Notes: a model not told the origin generated them from the sequence alone. A stretch of DNA of 64,000 nt from Lentilactobacillus senioris DSM 24302 = JCM 17472 (GCF_001436555.1 NZ_AYZR01000008.1:1-64000); one strand, 5' to 3'; numbered from the stretch's first letter, positions 16,950 through 26,398 are shown. Numbers and translations are program-made.

Positions 16950-17043
16950 GTCCTTAATATAAAACGATTATTGCTAAATTAATTCTGGTGAGTTGCTTAA
17001 TAACATGCTATTGTAGAGCCAATGAGATGAGGAGGATAACTTG

Positions 17044-17652
17044 ATGCAAAACTTTATTTTTGATATTGATGGAACTTTAATTGACACTGAAAAAATGTAT
17101 ATCAAGCCGCTTTACGATGTTTTAGTTAAACGGGGATATGATATTACCTACGACCAAGCTGCTGCTACGTTTGGAATTACAGCTTTAGATGCTTTAAAAC
17201 GTCTAAACGTCACCGACCAAGATGCGGTTATGGCCGAATGGAATCAGTTAATTCCAAACTATGCCAAGTACCTTAAAGTATATGCTGGTATTCCTGAATC
17301 ACTAGCTAAATTAAAACAAACCAAAAAGTTAGCAATTGCAACATCTAAAGTTCGAAGTGAATTTGAACGTGATTTTACTCCAATTGGAATTAACCACTAT
17401 TTTAATGAAGTAGTAACTTCCGATGAAGTAGCTGCTGGAAAGCCAGCCCCGGATATGATTTTAAAAGGAATGGAAAAATTAAACGGTGTTCCTGAAACTA
17501 CTGTCTACGTTGGAGACACATTATATGATATGAAAGCTGCCCATAGTGCCAACGTTGCATTTGCGTTGGCTGGCTGGCGGACAGCTGCCGATGAAAACTT
17601 TAAGAAAGCTGATTATGTTTTAGAGCAACCTAAAGACTTACTAGGGTTATAA
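17044..17652 (+). CDS. HAD-superfamily phosphatase (phosphoglycolate phosphatase-like)
   Basis: A 202-residue haloacid dehalogenase-type hydrolase. Motif I is FDIDGTLID with nucleophile D7 and acid D9; motif II is the Thr in IATSK (about 100); motif III Lys is in AGKPAPDM; motif IV is GDTLYDM (about 160). A helical cap (about 15-80) places it in the beta-phosphoglucomutase/Gph subfamily I. The ATG at 17044 has GGAGG 8 bases upstream; an in-frame TTG at 17041 is too close. The substrate cannot be fixed by sequence. Confidence 0.85.
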   Translation: MQNFIFDIDGTLIDTEKMYIKPLYDVLVKRGYDITYDQAAATFGITALDALKRLNVTDQDAVMAEWNQLIPNYAKYLKVYAGIPESLAKLKQTKKLAIATSKVRSEFERDFTPIGINHYFNEVVTSDEVAAGKPAPDMILKGMEKLNGVPETTVYVGDTLYDMKAAHSANVAFALAGWRTAADENFKKADYVLEQPKDLLGL

Positions 17653-17657
17653 ATTTC

Positions 17658-17692
17658 AAGGAGGGTGAAAATATTTTTCATCCTTTTTTATT
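17658..17692 (+). terminator. Terminator after the HAD phosphatase
   Basis: AAGGAGGGTGAAAA pairs with TTTTCATCCTTTTT with one mismatch, followed by a T-rich run. Confidence 0.75.
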
Positions 17693-17760
17693 TTGATCAT
17701 TTAGTAAAACGTTATAATAAAAACCCTTGAAACTTTTGGAAAACTAAAATAAATAGTGGT

Positions 17761-17774
17761 TGGAAGCGCTTTTT
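17761..17774. promoter_or_regulatory. Candidate CcpA site (cre) before the mannose PTS operon
   Basis: TGGAAGCGCTTTTT matches 12 of 14 cre positions. It lies just downstream of a possible promoter (TTGAAA 17727-17732, 17 bases, TAAATA 17750-17755), where CcpA would repress. I see no sigma-54 (TGGCAC-N5-TTGCA) promoter, although some relatives of this operon use one. The surrounding 17.66-17.89 kb gap holds nothing else that I can identify. Confidence 0.55.
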
Positions 17775-17896
17775 TATGCTAGAATAAAAACGTACCCTTT
17801 GAACGGCTCAAATGCTGGTAGAATCTGTTTTCACAATTTGAATTTCATTTTCAAAAAGCAATTAGCCAATCACCAATGAGAGAGGAGGTGGATTGA

Positions 17897-18313
17897 ATGT
17901 TATCAATTATTATTGCTAGCCACGGAAAGTTTGCAGATGGTATCAAGCAATCTGCTGAAATGATTTTCGGGCAACAAGAAAATGTAAGTAGTGTCACTTT
18001 TATGCCTGATGAAGGGCCAGATGATTTGATCAAAAAATACAACGATGCACTTGAAAGCTTCGGCTCAGACGCATCAGTATTATTTTTAGTTGATCTTTGG
18101 GGTGGGTCACCATTTAATGCGGCAAGTCGAATTGTTGCAGAACACACCGATCATATGGCATTACTCACTGGGCTTAATTTGCCAATGCTAATTGAAGCCT
18201 ATGCTTCTCGTTCAATGAGTTTGGATGAAATCGTCCCTCATTTGGAAGAAACGGCAAAAGACGGCGTTAAGCACTTAGAATTAGTTGAAGATCAAGGAGA
18301 TGATTTACTATGA
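17897..18313 (+). CDS. PTS IIA component, mannose/fructose/sorbose family
   Basis: A 138-residue cytoplasmic IIA(Man) domain that takes phosphate from HPr. The phosphohistidine is H9 in IIIASHGKFA, and SVLFLVDLWGGSPFNAA is the family core. It is a free-standing IIA rather than the IIAB fusion common in ManL-type systems. GGAGGTG lies 7 bases before the ATG. Its stop overlaps the IIB start by 4 bases. With IIB, IIC, IID and ManO it forms one operon. Confidence 0.93.
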   Translation: MLSIIIASHGKFADGIKQSAEMIFGQQENVSSVTFMPDEGPDDLIKKYNDALESFGSDASVLFLVDLWGGSPFNAASRIVAEHTDHMALLTGLNLPMLIEAYASRSMSLDEIVPHLEETAKDGVKHLELVEDQGDDLL

Positions 18314-18813
18314 CGATGGATATTCGCCTAGCTAGAATCGATAGCCGCTTGCTTCACGGCCAAGTTGCTACGGTTTGGACTAAATCTGTAACTCCCAATC
18401 GTATTTTGGTAGTTTCAGATACAGTTGCTAAAGACAACCTTAGAAAAACATTAATCACCCAAGCAGCTCCTCCCGGAGTAAAAGCTAACGTGATTACTTT
18501 AGATAAAATGATTCAAATCAACAAAGATCCGCGCTTTGATGTCTTTAAGGCTATTATCTTAACCGAAACTCCAGCTGACATGCTTAAATTGGCTGAAGGC
18601 GGTGTGGATTTCTCACAAGTCGGAATTGACGTTGGAAGTATTGCCTTTTCAGATGGAATGACTATGTTGAATGACTCAATTGCTGTTGATAACGATATGG
18701 CAGCTCAATTGCGGAAACTTCATGATGATTTCAATTTGGATGTCTACGCTCAAAAAGTGCCTGCTGATAAGAAGCAAGACATGATGGAATTACTTAGTAA
18801 GAAAGGGTTCTAG
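18310..18813 (+). CDS. PTS IIB component, mannose/fructose/sorbose family
   Basis: A 167-residue IIB(Man) protein that transfers phosphate from IIA to the incoming sugar. The active His is H16 in RIDSRLLHGQVAT, the IIB(Man) hallmark. AAGGAG precedes the ATG at 18310; an alternative in-frame ATG at 18316 is possible. The ATGA overlap with IIA suggests coupled translation at equal levels. IIC begins 87 bases later after a strong hairpin. Confidence 0.93.
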   Translation: MTMDIRLARIDSRLLHGQVATVWTKSVTPNRILVVSDTVAKDNLRKTLITQAAPPGVKANVITLDKMIQINKDPRFDVFKAIILTETPADMLKLAEGGVDFSQVGIDVGSIAFSDGMTMLNDSIAVDNDMAAQLRKLHDDFNLDVYAQKVPADKKQDMMELLSKKGF

Positions 18814-18832
18814 GACCCGATCATATTTATTG

Positions 18833-18854
18833 CTTACCGGTAACCACCGGTAAG
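18833..18854 (+). other. Intercistronic hairpin between IIB and IIC
   Basis: CTTACCGGT and ACCGGTAAG form a perfect 9-bp stem with loop AACC. There is no T run after it, so it is not an intrinsic terminator; RNA processing or protection of one half of the transcript is more likely. Confidence 0.6.
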
Positions 18855-18900
18855 TTGTGTTTGAAATTATTATAAATTATCCCAGAAAGGGGAAAATTTT

Positions 18901-19704
18901 ATGTTAAGTATCATACTAGTTATTATCATTGCTTTTTTAGCCGGTATGGAAGGTGTCTTGGATCAATGGCAATTTCACCAACCAATCGTTGCTTGTACTC
19001 TAGTCGGAATTGCAACCGGTAACATTGCAGCTGGTGTAGCCCTTGGTGGCTCTCTTCAATTGATTACTTTGGGCTGGATGAACATCGGTGCCGCAATTGC
19101 TCCGGATGCTGCTCTTGCATCAGTAGTTTCTGCTTGGTTAGTTTGTGGCCCTTCAGGACTTTCAGTTCATGATGGGATTGCCATCGCTATTCCATTAGCC
19201 GTTGCTGGACAATTATTAACTATCTTAGTTCGGACCATCGTTGTTGGTTTGGTACATGGGGCTGATAAGGCTGCTGAAGATGGTAATGTTCGTCAAATGG
19301 AAGCCATTCATTTAACTGCTCTTAGCTTGCAAGGATTGAGAATTGCTTTACCAACTGCCGTAGTTATGTTGGCTAGTGCTTCTACTGTTCAATCTGTTAT
19401 GAAGGCTATTCCTGAAGTTATTACCAATGGTTTAAACATTGGTGGTGGGATGATCGTTGCCGTTGGTTATGCCATGGTTATTAACATGATGGCTACTAAC
19501 GAATTATGGCCATGGTTCTTTATCGGTTTTGCCCTTGCCGCAGTTGATAAATTGAACTTGATTGCAATGGGGATCATGGGTGTTTGTTTCGCCCTTATCT
19601 ACATGCAATTAACACCAAAATACAACTCAAACAACTCAGGTAGCTCAGAAGATGCCGGTGATTCCCTTGAGGATGAACTTGACCGCGAGCTAGAAGACTT
19701 ATAG
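18901..19704 (+). CDS. PTS IIC component, mannose/fructose/sorbose family
   Basis: A 267-residue membrane subunit with about 6-7 hydrophobic segments. The EII-Sor signature is visible in ALGGSLQLITLGWMNIGAAIAPDAALAS (about 40-68). With IID it forms the sugar pore. The C terminus is a Ser/Asp/Glu-rich tail (SSEDAGDSLEDELDRELEDL region), longer than usual for the family. GAAAGGGG precedes the ATG. IID follows after 12 bases. Confidence 0.94.
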   Translation: MLSIILVIIIAFLAGMEGVLDQWQFHQPIVACTLVGIATGNIAAGVALGGSLQLITLGWMNIGAAIAPDAALASVVSAWLVCGPSGLSVHDGIAIAIPLAVAGQLLTILVRTIVVGLVHGADKAAEDGNVRQMEAIHLTALSLQGLRIALPTAVVMLASASTVQSVMKAIPEVITNGLNIGGGMIVAVGYAMVINMMATNELWPWFFIGFALAAVDKLNLIAMGIMGVCFALIYMQLTPKYNSNNSGSSEDAGDSLEDELDRELEDL

Positions 19705-19716
19705 GAGGGCGAAAAA

Positions 19717-20568
19717 ATGGCTGATAATCCAACAACAGACAATCAAAAATTAAAATTAACCCATGGTGACCTAGTAAGTACTTTCTGGCGTGCTGGTTTT
19801 GAACAAGCATCATGGAACTACGAACGAATGCAGAACTTAGGGTTTGAATATATTATGGCTCCAGCGATTAAGCGTCTTTACCCTAATAAAGATGATCGAA
19901 TTGCTGCCATGAAACGACACATGGAATTCTTTAACACCCATCCTTATATGCAACCAGCCATTACTGGGGTTGTATTAGCGATGGAAGAACAACGAGCTAA
20001 TGGTGCTGACATTGATGATGCTGCTATCACCAGTGTGAAGGTCGGAATGATGGGACCTTTAGCCGGTGTTGGTGATCCGGTATGGTGGGGGACTGTTCGT
20101 CCAGTATTAGGTTCTTTTGCTGCTAGTTTAGCTCTTAGTGGCTCTGGTTTGTTAGGACCAATCATCTTCTTTGTAGTTTGGAACTTGCTACGGTTAATTT
20201 TCTTCTGGCAAACCCAACAATTGGGTTACCGTCAAGGAACTAACATCACTTCTAGTTTAGGTGGTGGGTTACTTCAAAAAGTAACTGAAGGCGCATCAAT
20301 TTTAGGGATGTTCATCATGGGGGTTCTGGTTCCTAGATGGACTAACATGAACTTCCCAATGGTTATTTCTAAAATTACCACTGACGGTAAAACTAAAGTT
20401 ACTACCTTACAAGATGTCTTTGACCAAATTCTTCCTGGCTTAATGCCATTACTTCTAACTTTTGGATGTATTTGGCTTCTTCGGAAAAAGGTTAATGCTA
20501 TTTGGATTATTTTAGGATTATTCGTTGTCGGTATTCTTGGCTACTGGTCAGGAATCTTAGGACTTTAA
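19717..20568 (+). CDS. PTS IID component, mannose/fructose/sorbose family
   Basis: A 283-residue membrane protein, partner of IIC. The IID signature runs from LVSTFWRAGFEQASWNYERMQ (about 19) through VKVGMMGPLAGVGDPVWWGT (about 108-127) to C-terminal helices ending in a Trp/Gly-rich segment. In mannose PTS systems the IIC/IID pair also acts as receptor for class IIa bacteriocins in some hosts. GGAGGG precedes the ATG. A terminator-like hairpin follows before manO. Confidence 0.95.
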   Translation: MADNPTTDNQKLKLTHGDLVSTFWRAGFEQASWNYERMQNLGFEYIMAPAIKRLYPNKDDRIAAMKRHMEFFNTHPYMQPAITGVVLAMEEQRANGADIDDAAITSVKVGMMGPLAGVGDPVWWGTVRPVLGSFAASLALSGSGLLGPIIFFVVWNLLRLIFFWQTQQLGYRQGTNITSSLGGGLLQKVTEGASILGMFIMGVLVPRWTNMNFPMVISKITTDGKTKVTTLQDVFDQILPGLMPLLLTFGCIWLLRKKVNAIWIILGLFVVGILGYWSGILGL

Positions 20569-20575
20569 TATTAAG

Positions 20576-20614
20576 AAAAGTTTGGTAATTCCACCGGGAA
20601 TGCCAAACTTTTTA
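20576..20614 (+). terminator. Terminator-like hairpin between IID and ManO
   Basis: AAAAGTTTGG-AATTCC pairs with GGGAAT-CCAAACTTTTT. The T tail is five long. It probably reduces read-through into manO. Confidence 0.75.
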
Positions 20615-20639
20615 ATTTACTGAGGTAAGGAGAAAATCC

Positions 20640-20987
20640 ATGTTACCACGCTCTCATAAGCCATTGAATGAAATTAACATTCTAACTGTGGATGCACGCT
20701 ATATGCAGGACCAGATGAATGGACTGCAAGGGACTGTTACGTTAGGAAACAATGGAATTGAATTTGAACGCCAATTTAAGAATGGGTTTATTCAAATACC
20801 ATATAATCAAATTGAACAGGTCCAGGTTCAAATTGCTTTTGGTAAGTTTTATCGAGGATTCTATTTGATTACTAAGGACGGTAAGAAAATCAATATTTTA
20901 ACTCGGAAAACTAAGCAAGTAATTCACGTTTTTAACCGAAAATTAGAAAACGGCCAAATAGTTCGTTATCGTCGTAATCAAAAGTAA
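20640..20987 (+). CDS. manO: ManO-like protein of mannose PTS operons (DUF956)
   Basis: A 115-residue protein of the DUF956/ManO family, which almost always accompanies mannose-class PTS operons in lactobacilli and streptococci. It is soluble, with a beta-rich first half resembling a PH/GRAM-like fold (GTVTLGNNGIEFERQF...IPYNQIEQVQVQI) and a basic C terminus. A regulatory role has been proposed for the family; the mechanism is not settled. AAGGAG precedes the ATG. A partial terminator separates it from IID. Confidence 0.85.
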   Translation: MLPRSHKPLNEINILTVDARYMQDQMNGLQGTVTLGNNGIEFERQFKNGFIQIPYNQIEQVQVQIAFGKFYRGFYLITKDGKKINILTRKTKQVIHVFNRKLENGQIVRYRRNQK

Positions 20988-21028
20988 TAAAAAAGGACCG
21001 CAGGTAAATTCCTGCGGTCCTTTTTTAT
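20988..21028. terminator. Bidirectional terminator between manO and the LCP gene
   Basis: AAAAGGACCGCAGG pairs with CCTGCGGTCCTTTT around TAAATT, with A and T flanks that suit both converging genes. Confidence 0.92.
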
Positions 21029-21034
21029 TTGATT

Positions 21035-22180
21035 TTAATAGCCAACGCCAGTTGCTGGTTGTTGGGCAGTAGTGTAACCAGCTGTTCCTGTTTGGTCTGA
21101 GTAGCCAGTGGTGTAAGTAGCACTAGATCCGGAATCAACAGCTGTTTTTTGATCAGTGGTTAATTCTGAAGCTTTAGATAATTCTAGTACAGATCGGAGT
21201 TTATTTGTGACTTTGAGTAACTCGTCATCCGAAACTACTTGGTAAGCCAAGTTGTCGATCATAGCATCTTGCCCTTGTAGGGTTTGAGACTTAATGTGAT
21301 GAGTTGCGTCACCGTATTTAGCTCTAATAGCGATCATATCATCAAAGGTAAGGTCACTCTTAAAGTTGCCGTTCAATGATGACAAAATATTCTTGTAACG
21401 AGTTAGAGAAGAGATATTAATCATCTTCATCACTAACGCTTGAATAACTTGCTTTTGGCGTTTTTGTCTACCGTAGTCACCCTTAGGATCATCGTCACGC
21501 ATTCTGGAATAGTCTAAGGCTTGCTTACCGTTTAAGGTTACTTTTTGACCCTTAGTGACGTTAGCGTGACCATATTGGAAGGTGAGTGGTGGAGTAACTG
21601 ATACTCCTCCAACTGCATCGACCATTGTTTTTAATCCACCCATGTTGATGATGGCGTAAAAATCAATTGGGACGTTCAATAGATTTTGAACGGTTTTAAC
21701 AGCTGTTCCGGCTCCCCCGATTGTATATGCCGCATTAATTTTTTCGTATGGCATAGAATCACCTGGAACAACAACCTTAGTATCTCGAGCAATACTAGTT
21801 AAATAAACGGTTTCTTTTTTTGGATTGATACTTGCCAAGATCATGGTATCAGTTCTACCAGTATCGTGTCGGCCTAAAGCACCGGTATCGGTCCCTAACA
21901 ACAAAATGTTAAGGGGCTTACCAGATTTAATAACTGACGAAACGTTTCGTGATTTTTGGATATTAGTTGAATCGTAGGTTTGCTTAAAGGTCTTTTTGGC
22001 GTTTTTGTAGGCGCCGTAGCCCCAAATTAAACCGGACCCAATTACAATTAATAAGATGGCAAAAATACTCCAGCCAATCATCCGACGTTTCTTTTGGTTC
22101 TTTTGCTTATAGTGTGGCTTATTTTCAGCTCTCCGGGAGTAAACCGGATCGAAATCTTTTTTGTTATTATCAGATGGCAT
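21035..22180 (-). CDS. LCP-family (LytR-CpsA-Psr) cell-wall polymer ligase
   Basis: A 381-residue membrane-anchored enzyme that transfers wall teichoic acid or capsule from lipid carrier to peptidoglycan. A basic cytoplasmic N terminus (KQKNQKKRR) is followed by one membrane helix (about 33-55) and the LCP domain (about 85-250), with GTDTG...RHDTGRTDTMI and the arginine motif SRMRDDDPKGDYGRQKRQ that bind the polyprenyl diphosphate. The C-terminal 45 residues are a Ser/Thr/Gly/Tyr-rich low-complexity tail. It is a single gene; with tagA at 6693 it points to wall teichoic acid. Confidence 0.93.
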   Translation of the reverse strand: MPSDNNKKDFDPVYSRRAENKPHYKQKNQKKRRMIGWSIFAILLIVIGSGLIWGYGAYKNAKKTFKQTYDSTNIQKSRNVSSVIKSGKPLNILLLGTDTGALGRHDTGRTDTMILASINPKKETVYLTSIARDTKVVVPGDSMPYEKINAAYTIGGAGTAVKTVQNLLNVPIDFYAIINMGGLKTMVDAVGGVSVTPPLTFQYGHANVTKGQKVTLNGKQALDYSRMRDDDPKGDYGRQKRQKQVIQALVMKMINISSLTRYKNILSSLNGNFKSDLTFDDMIAIRAKYGDATHHIKSQTLQGQDAMIDNLAYQVVSDDELLKVTNKLRSVLELSKASELTTDQKTAVDSGSSATYTTGYSDQTGTAGYTTAQQPATGVGY

Positions 22181-22377
22181 AATCTATCCTCGTTTACAAA
22201 ATTATAAGAGAATTATATTGCATAATTCCCAATCATTTATTACTTGTAGTCCTTTTTTAAGCATTCTTTAACATTCTAACATAGTCTAAGTGGCAGCCAA
22301 ACAATTTTTACTTTGTGATACAATAATCAACGTATTACTTATGGAAAAATAATTAATTTATGAGGAGTAAAGTTGTC

Positions 22378-23319
22378 GTGAAAAAAACTTTTATTTACAT
22401 AGCTATCTCTACGTTAATGTTTAGTTCCATGGAAATTGTTTTGAAAACCGTCACTGGTCTTTACAATCCCATCCAATTAAATTTAATTCGGTTTTTGATT
22501 GGAGGGTTAGTTTTACTACCGTTAGCCCGACACGACTTAAAAGTTAATGGGCAAAAACTATCCTTGTTTGATTACTCAATGTTTGCATTAACCGGTTTTT
22601 TGTGTGTGGTGGTTAGTATGACGCTATATCAATTAGCCATTATTTATGATTCACCCGCTACCGTAGCAGTACTGTTTAGCTGTAACCCAGTATTTGCGTT
22701 GATGTTTGCCTTTTTGCTCTTACATGAGCGATTAGACCGGGCTGAAGTGTTATCGTTGTTAATTACCATTGTTGGCTTGGTAGTGATTGTTAATCCGGCT
22801 AATTTAACTAATCCAATTGGGACTTCACTAGGAATTTTATCTGCTTTGACTTTTGGTTTTTACAGTATCATTTCTCGGTGGGCAGCTTTAAAGGATGACC
22901 TAGGAGGAATTCCAATGACTGCGTATACGTTTATTGCTGGAGCTATTGAACTCTTTATTTTGGTATCCATTAGTCATATTCACGGAGTAAGTGCTTGGCT
23001 AAATCAATCTAGTTGGTTAAAGAGTTTTAGTAATATTCCAGTTTTAACTAACATTACACCTAATCATTTTTTGGTATTGTTCTTTATAAGTGTCTGTGTA
23101 ACTGGTGGTGGTTTTGCGTTTTACTTTTTAGCAATGCAGCGAGGCGGCGTAGCCATGGCTTCGTTAGTATTTTTCATTAAACCAGCTCTTGCACCAATTT
23201 TGGCGATGATTTTAATTCATGAACGATTGACTACTAATATGGTGATTGGAATTATCGTTATTATTCTAGGATCCGTGGTTTCCTTTATCGATAATCAACG
23301 GCAGCAAGTTGTATCTTAA
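22378..23319 (+). CDS. EamA/DMT-family transporter
   Basis: A 313-residue membrane protein with ten predicted helices arranged as two EamA repeats (about 5-140 and 150-305); LIHERLTTNMVIGIIVIILGSVV is the typical end of the second. GTG at 22378 is preferred because GAGGAG at 22362-22367 precedes it; the ATG at 22360 overlaps that site. The family exports amino acids, metabolites or drugs; the substrate is unknown. Fairly divergent middle region with NITPNH loop. Monocistronic. Confidence 0.85.
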   Translation: MKKTFIYIAISTLMFSSMEIVLKTVTGLYNPIQLNLIRFLIGGLVLLPLARHDLKVNGQKLSLFDYSMFALTGFLCVVVSMTLYQLAIIYDSPATVAVLFSCNPVFALMFAFLLLHERLDRAEVLSLLITIVGLVVIVNPANLTNPIGTSLGILSALTFGFYSIISRWAALKDDLGGIPMTAYTFIAGAIELFILVSISHIHGVSAWLNQSSWLKSFSNIPVLTNITPNHFLVLFFISVCVTGGGFAFYFLAMQRGGVAMASLVFFIKPALAPILAMILIHERLTTNMVIGIIVIILGSVVSFIDNQRQQVVS

Positions 23320-23390
23320 ATTAGTGCCAATGAAGTTCTTTTTTGCTACAATATTCACTAAGTAGAAATGAGAGTAAAGAGGAAACTATC

Positions 23391-24062
23391 ATGACATCGT
23401 TAATTGTTACTAGACATGGCGAAAGTCAAGCCAATCGAGACAATATTTTTACCGGTTGGAGTGATGTAGATCTGACTTCTAAAGGGTATCTACAGGCACA
23501 ACAAGCAGGACGGTTAATTAAGAATACTGGATTAAATTTTACCGCTGTTCATACCTCAATGTTAAAACGGGCAATTATTACCGCTAATATTATTTTGGCA
23601 GAAATTGATCAGCTTTGGATACCGGAATATAAATCTTGGCGGTTAAATGAACGACATTACGGGGCACTTCGGGGGCAAAATAAACAATTGGTAGCTCAAG
23701 AAGTGGGAGCAGCTCAAGTTAAAATTTGGCGACGAAGCTTTGAAACTGTGCCACCGTTGTTAGCCACTCCGGATTATGATAAGCGGTATGCAAAACTAGG
23801 AGTAACAATTCCACGTGGCGAAAGTCTGCAGATGGCTCAAAAACGGTTATTACCTTACTGGCAAGATCAGATTGCTCCGCGCCTGTTAGATGGTCAAAAT
23901 CAATTAATTGTGGCTCATGGTAGTACTATGCGGGCCTTGATTAAGTACCTAGAAAATATATCGGATGAAGAAATTAGTTTAGTAGAAGTCCCTAATGGAG
24001 AACCGATTAGATACGATTTTGATGAGCATTTAAACATTATTAAAAAAACTTTTTTGCAGTAA
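23391..24062 (+). CDS. 2,3-bisphosphoglycerate-dependent phosphoglycerate mutase family protein
   Basis: A 223-residue histidine phosphatase-superfamily enzyme. TRHGES (H9 catalytic), TGWSDVDLT and [14 protein letters not shown] are the dPGM signatures, and [13 protein letters not shown] carries the second His. ATG at 23391 with GAGG upstream fits; longer in-frame starts do not add conserved sequence. It is shorter and more divergent than a main glycolytic GpmA (about 228-230 residues), and lactobacilli often have several paralogues, so it may be an accessory copy. Confidence 0.82.
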   Translation: MTSLIVTRHGESQANRDNIFTGWSDVDLTSKGYLQAQQAGRLIKNTGLNFTAVHTSMLKRAIITANIILAEIDQLWIPEYKSWRLNERHYGALRGQNKQLVAQEVGAAQVKIWRRSFETVPPLLATPDYDKRYAKLGVTIPRGESLQMAQKRLLPYWQDQIAPRLLDGQNQLIVAHGSTMRALIKYLENISDEEISLVEVPNGEPIRYDFDEHLNIIKKTFLQ

Positions 24063-24107
24063 ATAACTATCCCGTAAGGCTTTTCATGAAAAAGAAAAAC
24101 AAAAGGG

Positions 24108-24135
24108 TTGTATTTTTAAATGGCTGTGATAACAT
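24108..24135 (+). promoter_or_regulatory. Promoter of the aspS T-box transcript
   Basis: TTGTAT (24108-24113), 16 bases, TAACAT (24130-24135); start predicted near 24142, just before T-box stem I. Confidence 0.55.
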
Positions 24136-24149
24136 AGTCCTTAAATAAA

Positions 24150-24372
24150 ATCCGTTGACGAGGACCAGTAGTAAATGAACGATTATTCAGAGAGCAAGTG
24201 GTTGGTGTGAACTTGTTAATCGTCTTTACGAAGACATCTTATCAGGAGATGGGGTATTCACGTACTTCATCCGCTCTTAGATGAAAAAGGGCGATATCTT
24301 TTGAGTATCTATCAAGGTGGTACCGCTCGCGAGCCCTTGTACACTATTAAGTGTGCAAGGGCTCTTTTTGTA
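24150..24372 (+). promoter_or_regulatory. T-box leader, aspartate (GAC) specifier
   Basis: Stem I contains AGTA, the AGAGAG bulge region, GGTTGGTG apical motif and, after the GTAAA/TTTAC helix, the specifier loop GAAGACA with codon GAC (24233-24235). The T-box proper AAGGTGGTACCGC is at 24314-24326. The terminator is GAGCCCTTGTACAC (24331-24344) with GTGTGCAAGGGCTC (24351-24364), then T's. Uncharged tRNA-Asp should pair with GAC and the T-box and stabilise the antiterminator, letting aspS be made. This fills the 24063-24440 gap. Confidence 0.96.
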
Positions 24373-24440
24373 TATCAATACATAAAAGAGCTCAGACGGA
24401 GTACCAACTATATTAACGTTTAGGAAGGGATGTAAATTTT

Positions 24441-26228
24441 ATGGTTGAAAGAACTACTTATGCGGGACTTGTAAATGAAAGTTACCTAAATCAAAAGGTA
24501 ACACTCTTCGGTTGGGTTGATCGCCGTCGTGATTTAGGAAAATTAATCTTTATTGATTTGCGTGATAGAGAGGGCATCGTTCAACTGGCCTTTAACGAAG
24601 ACCGCTCTAAAGAAGCATTTAGTATTGCTAAAGAAGTAAGAAATGAATATGTTATTAAGGTTGTCGGTGAAGTTGTCAAACGAGCTGAAGGACAAGAAAA
24701 CCACGACATTAAAAGCGGAAACGTCGAAGTTAACGTTGAAGAAGCAACGATTTTAAATACTAGTGAACCACTACCATTTGAAATTCGTGATGACGCTGAC
24801 GTTAACGAAGATTTATTATTAAAATATCGTTACCTTGAATTACGTCGACCAAGCATGCAACGGGGCCTTCGTCTTAGAAGCACCATTACGCGAGCCGTTC
24901 GTGAATTTTACGATAACAATGGTTTCTTAGATATTGAAACTCCTGATTTAGCTAAATCAACTCCAGAAGGTGCTCGGGATTACTTGGTACCTAGTCGGGT
25001 ATCTAAGGGTCATTTCTATGCATTGCCTCAATCACCACAACAATACAAGCAATTGTTGATGGGTGGGGGATTTGACCGTTACTACCAAATCGCTCGTTGT
25101 TTCCGTGATGAAGATTTGCGTGGTGACCGGCAACCAGAATTTACCCAAATCGACGTTGAAACTACTTTCTTAAGCCAACATGATATTATGGACTTAACTG
25201 AAGGTATGTTGAAGAACGTAATGAAAAAAGCCTTAAATAAGGATATTGAAACTCCATTCCCACGAATCAGCTGGCAAGAATCAATGGACCGTTTTGGTAC
25301 TGATCAACCAGATGCTCGGTTCGCAATGGAAATTCAAGATGTTACTGAAATCATTAAGGGCGCTAACATTGCTGCTCCAGCCTTTGAAGATTCAGAACAC
25401 GAAATCTTGGCTCGGGCCATCGTGGCTGAAGGGGCTGCTGATAAATATTCTCGTAAGGATATTGAAGCTAAGGAACAATACCTTGAACGCTATGGTGTTA
25501 AACGCTTAGTATGGGCTAAAGTCGAAGCTGATGGCTTCAGCGGTTCATCTGCTAAATTGCTTACCCCGGTTTACAAAGAATTGACTGACCGGTTAGAAGC
25601 TAAAGAAGGCGACATTATCTTCATGGTATTTGATCGTTTCAAAGTAGTTTCCGACTCATTAGGGTCACTTCGGGTTAACTTGGCTAATGAACTTAACATG
25701 ATTCCAGAAGACGTTTACAAGTTCCTCTGGGTAATCGATTGGCCATTGTTTGAATACGATGAAGGTGATCAACGCTGGGTTGCAGCTCACCATCCATTTA
25801 CCGCACCAAACGAAGGTGACGAACATTACTTGGACGAAGGAGAAGATCCTCATAAAGCCCACGCTCAAAGTTATGACATTATCTTAAATGGTCTTGAACT
25901 TGGTGGTGGTTCTATCCGTATTCATAACGCTGAGTTACAAGAAAAGATGTTCCGAGCTCTTGGCTTTACTAAGGAAAGTGCTTACGAACAATTTGGCTAC
26001 TTCATCAACGCTTTGAAGTTTGGTTTCCCACCTCATGGTGGTATCGCTCTTGGCTTAGACCGTTTTGCACGTCTCTTAGCCGGTGCAGATAACATTCGTG
26101 AAGTGATTGCTTTCCCTAAGAATTCTAAAGCAATTGAACCAATGACTCAGGCTCCTGCTGAAGTTAGTGAAGAACAATTAAAAGAATTGGGAATTAAGCT
26201 AGATTTAGATCCTGAAATTAATGAATAG
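24441..26228 (+). CDS. aspS: Aspartyl-tRNA synthetase
   Basis: A 595-residue class II synthetase that charges tRNA-Asp. The order is N-terminal OB anticodon domain ([21 protein letters not shown]), class II catalytic core with YRYLELRRP and [18 protein letters not shown] (motif 2), bacterial insertion/GAD domain (about 300-420), and motif 3 ([16 protein letters not shown], near 540). Lactobacilli often have hisS-aspS together; here aspS stands alone behind its own T-box. A terminator follows. Confidence 0.98.
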   Translation: MVERTTYAGLVNESYLNQKVTLFGWVDRRRDLGKLIFIDLRDREGIVQLAFNEDRSKEAFSIAKEVRNEYVIKVVGEVVKRAEGQENHDIKSGNVEVNVEEATILNTSEPLPFEIRDDADVNEDLLLKYRYLELRRPSMQRGLRLRSTITRAVREFYDNNGFLDIETPDLAKSTPEGARDYLVPSRVSKGHFYALPQSPQQYKQLLMGGGFDRYYQIARCFRDEDLRGDRQPEFTQIDVETTFLSQHDIMDLTEGMLKNVMKKALNKDIETPFPRISWQESMDRFGTDQPDARFAMEIQDVTEIIKGANIAAPAFEDSEHEILARAIVAEGAADKYSRKDIEAKEQYLERYGVKRLVWAKVEADGFSGSSAKLLTPVYKELTDRLEAKEGDIIFMVFDRFKVVSDSLGSLRVNLANELNMIPEDVYKFLWVIDWPLFEYDEGDQRWVAAHHPFTAPNEGDEHYLDEGEDPHKAHAQSYDIILNGLELGGGSIRIHNAELQEKMFRALGFTKESAYEQFGYFINALKFGFPPHGGIALGLDRFARLLAGADNIREVIAFPKNSKAIEPMTQAPAEVSEEQLKELGIKLDLDPEINE

Positions 26229-26261
26229 TTATATTCATTACAATTTAATCGATATAAATAT

Positions 26262-26293
26262 GAAAGGTCCTATGGTGAATAGGGCCTTTTTTT
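26262..26293 (+). terminator. Terminator of aspS
   Basis: AAAGGTCCTAT pairs with ATAGGGCCTTT around GGTGA, then T's. Confidence 0.88.
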
Positions 26294-26364
26294 GTGTATT
26301 TAATTATTAAAACCTTTCTATAGATAACGTACATGTTATGAAAATGCTTAACTCGCTTTTACCC

Positions 26365-26393
26365 TTGTAATAACTGACACAAACAGGTAAAAT
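26365..26393 (+). promoter_or_regulatory. Promoter of aspD-aspT
   Basis: TTGTAA (26365-26370), 17 bases, TAAAAT (26388-26393). The start would be near 26400, giving a leader of about 130 bases. Confidence 0.7.
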
Positions 26394-26398
26394 AATGG

